Shown piece after piece: positions 60,601-64,000 of a stretch of DNA of 64,000 bases. The stretch is from Daphnia pulex (Eukaryota > Arthropoda > Branchiopoda > Diplostraca > Daphniidae), in assembly GCF_021134715.1 (NCBI RefSeq), contig NC_060025.1:7254001-7318000 (forward strand), in the 5' to 3' direction. The position numbers and the translations under genes were made by a program. Under the pieces are notes generated by a model. That model was not told where the DNA came from. It ran no database searches and saw only the letters and a list, made by a program, of their open reading frames with translations. Each line of letters opens with the position of its first letter. Position 1 is the first letter of the stretch.

Positions 60601-63600
60601 CATTTTCGGCGACTTGCGGCTTGCGGCCGAGACGTCGTCGTCGACTGACCTCTTTAGATGTTACAAAGTTGGACCCCCCCACAAAAAAAAAGTCTAGGCC
60701 CATTCGTGAGTGGAGAGTTTAAAAAGCTCTAAGAATAAACAAAAAAAGAGGCCATCGATCGTCTTGGGGTTGCTGGTGGTGAGGAGGGAGAAGAGGAGGA
60801 GGAGGCGAGCTTGTTAACTAAAGGTTCGATAGACGGACGCATGGAATAAAGACTGGCTTTTTATGGATGTTGTCGTTGTCGTAACTTTTGATTATCTACT
60901 GGCGAGAGAGAAAGAGAGAGAGAGTAGAGTAGAGTAGTCGAGTACAGTATGTGGATAGTGGAGAATAAGGCAACACACGCGCGGGACTATATATGCATGG
61001 CGGTCGTTTACTTTCATTAAGACGCCAATGGCGGGGTTTTTGGCCTTCTTTGGTGGTGGGGGGTTTTGCTTTTGCTTTACTTCCCTCCTCATCCTCCTTC
61101 TCGCCGGCTTTGGATACGCCGCGACGGTTTGACTTGTTTTTCCTATCGCCAAAGTCTTCCGGCATCCGCTTTTCCTAAACACACACACAGAGCACAGCAC
61201 AAAACCGAAAAGGTTAAGTGTAGAATTGAATCAAAGCGGAGGAGAGCGCACCCCGCCAGCCAGCCAAAGCGTCTTAATGAACCGTCGTATAACTTTCCCC
61301 CCCGAACATTTTCCAACTGTCAAAACGCAACGGAGGATTTTGTTGAGACTTTCTCTCTCTTTGGTTTTTCCTTCCTTTTGGCCGCCCCCCGCCGTTTTTG
61401 AAACATTGAAATCCGACCGAAATGCGTCGTGTGTTGACTTTTGACGGTCTTATCTCGACTGCGCAGTCCAAACCCGCCCGTCTATTCGCCCCACCACCCC
61501 TCTGGCCGTCGTTGTCGTCGTCAAATCGAATTCATTGTGTCCCTCCTTTGGGGTCTGGCGTTGAGGAAAGACGACAAACGGACTCTGACGACAGCCTGTC
61601 GTCTTCTCTTTCTTTATTCGTTTTTTTTTCTTTCTCTGTGTATGTACGTCGTCCCCCTTTTTGCGCCCAACGACATTTGGATAACACAACATGTCACGGG
61701 GGTGGGGGGGGAGAGCAAAGTCGGACGTCTCTCTGAATCAGCATTGCAGAGACCTCGGGGTCCTGGGCTTTTCTCTCTCTTGTGTGTGTGTATCTATGCC
61801 GTCCGTCCGGTCAAACATCAACAACATTATCCGCTTGTTATTTTGGGTTGCCCGGTTTGAATCTCCCGTCATTGTCTTAAAATAAGAAGGAGGGGGTGGG
61901 GGTTGGGCGAAAGTAGATGGAATGAGAATGGCCAGGGATCGTATAACTTGACTTTTGCCTCGAGAAACAAATCAGAATCAGAAATGAAAAAGGCAAACCG
62001 AATAAAACACTATTGAAAAGGCAAAGAAAAGCAACAACAACAATAACAACAACGACGACGACGACGACGAAAGCTAAACCTTTTTTTCTTCTTTTCTTTT
62101 TGGGCCTTTTTTTTTTCTTTTTGGCTATTTACCATGGGCTTCATGTTTCGAGGCCCTTGATAGTCTTATCTCTTTTGTAAGTTGTGTCTGTCTGTCATCT
62201 CTTGTGTATTTGGTAGATGGGAGGGGGTAGAAGAGTGGGGGGAATCGTATTTTTCTTTATTGTATCATCATCGTGCCGAAAAGGAAAGGAGAGACTCTAT
62301 TTGAAACAGGAGAAAAGAAGAAGGAAAAAGAAAAAGGGAATGTCGAGATAGATAGATAGAATGAGGGTCAAGTTGCCATCAACCCAAAATATAGTTACGT
62401 TTTTGGGGGATGTGTCTTTTATTCAACCGTTGCCAATTAGCCTCTGCCCGTCTGGATAGATCCGTCTGTTACAGTTTTCTGTCTGACGTCGTCTACGAGC
62501 CGAGAGAAGTTGCCAGACGAGAGAGATGAGGAAGTAGAAGAAGAAGAAGCTCGGGATAGTCAACGCTCGAGTCGAAAAAAAAGAAGAAATACGGAGAAAG
62601 GAGTATGTGTGTGTAATCTAATGAACTGGCGGGCAGAGTGAGAGACCCCGTGATGTGCACTAAAGAACACGGTGAGCGAAGGCCGCTGGGAGCGAATGCA
62701 ACGCGTGTATGTGTGTGTGTGTATGTACGGTCGTTGTCGTATTATATAAAGTTTGATGATGGTCCTCCTCTCGGCGTTTGGGGCGGTAGGGTGGGTCATT
62801 TGGATGATGGCGAAAGTGGAATATGTGGGGGAGAGAAAAAAAAGGAGGAAGAAGAAAAAGTGAAAGAAGACGAGACAAGTGGGAGAAGAGGGGAACTAGG
62901 AGGAACGGATGGCTCGGGTTCCTTTTCCGGCATGTCTTCTCTCTTCTCTCTCTTTGGTTGATTCGATTCCGGTCGAGAGGACTTGTGTCTTTCTCATCTT
63001 TTTTTTTTTTCCTTTTCTCTTTGGTTCTCCTTCGTCTTCTTATCTCGTAATGATGACTGCCTCTTTTCCGCGTTCCGGCTTTTCATCCTCTGAATCTCTG
63101 AGCTCCGGGATTTATTTATCTAGTTGTCTTTCTCTCTCTGTCTCCCTTTGAAGAAAATGATGACGGACCGTCGGCGACCCACCCGTCGAATGTCAAGTCA
63201 ACTCGAACCCCCCTCCGTCTCCAAAGTCTTGTTTGTTTGTTCAACCAAAAACACATTGTGTGTGTGGATGTGGGGCTCGTTGTTTTTCTATTCTTCTCGC
63301 CCAGCTCGGTCTGGCCCAGCACGGCCGTCTGGCTTGGTCCAGCTAGTGGGGGCTACTTGATGACCATCCGCGGGTCCCTAGGATCCGCTAGGATCAAGGA
63401 GGAAACGTTTGCCCGAGTTATACGTTCCCATTCCGGATGACTCCAATATGAGTTTATACCTGGCGCGTGTGTGTGGTGTTGCCACTGTCTATATTGGGCC
63501 GGGATGAAATCCCCCAAAGTGTCATCCATTTTGCCCGTCCTCTCTCTCTCTCTCTCTCTGGCGCACATTCTCCTTTCCTGTTTGAGAATTTTCCAGCTTG

Positions 63601-64000
63601 TCTGTTTATTTATTTATTGATGTATGGATGGATGAAGTAGGTGGCCCCGTTAAAGGTGGGCGCCTCAGCAGTGGTAGTAGAGGTACCACGGCGAGCATCT
63701 AACGCAATCAGTCGTCTCTGTCTCTCTTTACCTACACTCTACACGTCGCACGTCACGAGAATAATCTTCAACCTCCTCTCCCTCCCACCGAAAGGAAAAA
63801 AAGTAAAATAAAATAAGAAAAAAGAATAAAAAATAAGAGAGAGAGAGAGATGCTGCAGTTGTGACTCGTGCGCACATTTCCGGTGGGTCCTCTCACTTTC
63901 CGCCATCTCTTGTGTGTGTTAAAGTTGTAAGCTACCGTGCCACTCTGCTTGATGAGACTGGATCAAGTTAACCTTCTTCTTCTTCTCTTTCCTTTTTTCT
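57647..64000. other. TIA1 intron 4 up to the window edge, no gene supported
   Basis: 6.3 kb of simple-sequence-rich DNA: TG, CA, CT, GA, (CGA)n at 62053-62070 and many G/C homopolymers. I looked for the TIA1 continuation (EVKVNWA-like coding) and did not find it. A hairpin-capable inverted repeat GGCCGGA/TCCGGCC at 60046-60080 is present. No open frame here has a signal peptide, domain or splice partner that I can support. Confidence 0.55.
58979..58998 (+). repeat. (TG)n microsatellite
   Basis: Ten TG units. Related CA tracts on the same strand lie at 59830-59846, 60000-60019 and 60082-60101. Confidence 0.9.

Noticed and set aside
57478-62070. CRISPR-like or other regular repeat arrays among the tandem tracts
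   Set aside because: They are plain microsatellites without unique spacers, in a eukaryotic intron.
53200-64000. Many 60-180-codon frames rich in Phe/Leu/Ser or Lys/Arg/Glu
   Set aside because: They translate C/T, G/A and TG/CA tracts inside TIA1 introns; no domain, conserved motif or splice partner is visible.

Overview
The window is eukaryotic nuclear DNA. Most protein-coding genes are split by short (about 60-110 bp) GT-AG introns. The long introns and spacers are full of C/T, G/A, CA/TG and trinucleotide simple repeats. The gene content (NHE3-type exchanger, kelch-like, SUPT7L, EpsinR fused to Tel2, TIA1/Rox8) points to an arthropod. The compact introns and the EpsinR-Tel2 architecture, which is otherwise known to me from Drosophila, suggest a pancrustacean. 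A branchiopod such as Daphnia is my best guess, by inference only.

Region 1 (1-8.7 kb) is accessory and decaying. It holds two chymotrypsin-like serine protease copies, both broken, each with a Ser/Thr-rich linker and hydrophobic tail out of reach of the reading frame. It also holds an intact single-exon ORF with two retropepsin-like aspartic protease half-sites, two copies of a tRNA-derived SINE-like repeat, and a remnant of the protease 3' UTR.

Region 2 (8.7-15.6 kb) has the second half of an ABCC5-like ABC transporter with three reading-frame lesions (pseudogene), a divergent pair of paralogous small membrane proteins that share an intron position, and a secreted Tyr/Pro/Ser/Gln-rich repeat protein.

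Region 3 (15.6-23.6 kb) is a gene-poor spacer with a candidate solo LTR.

Region 4 (23.6-46.6 kb) is a dense housekeeping cluster: NHE3-like Na+/H+ exchanger (+, 16 coding exons, 1093 aa), TRMT2A tRNA methyltransferase (+), a BTB-BACK-kelch protein (-, tail-to-tail with TRMT2A), SUPT7L of the SAGA/STAGA complex (-), and CLINT1/EpsinR (+), head-to-head with SUPT7L. One alternative terminal exon of the EpsinR gene is a whole intronless TELO2/Tel2 protein, so the locus can encode EpsinR (596 aa) and an EpsinR-Tel2 fusion (1288 aa).

Region 5 (46.9 kb to the end) is the 5' part of a TIA1/TIAR/Rox8-type RNA-binding protein. Its RRM1 exons are split by a 10-kb intron that hosts an intronless same-strand gene for a secreted Pro/Gln/Ser-rich protein. 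The rest of the TIA1 gene lies beyond the right edge.

The main candidates for attention are the EpsinR-Tel2 exon arrangement, the tandem retropepsin ORF, the parallel decay of the tailed serine proteases, and the divergent membrane-protein pair. All gene models were read by eye from splice signals and reading-frame phase; no alignment or expression data were used.
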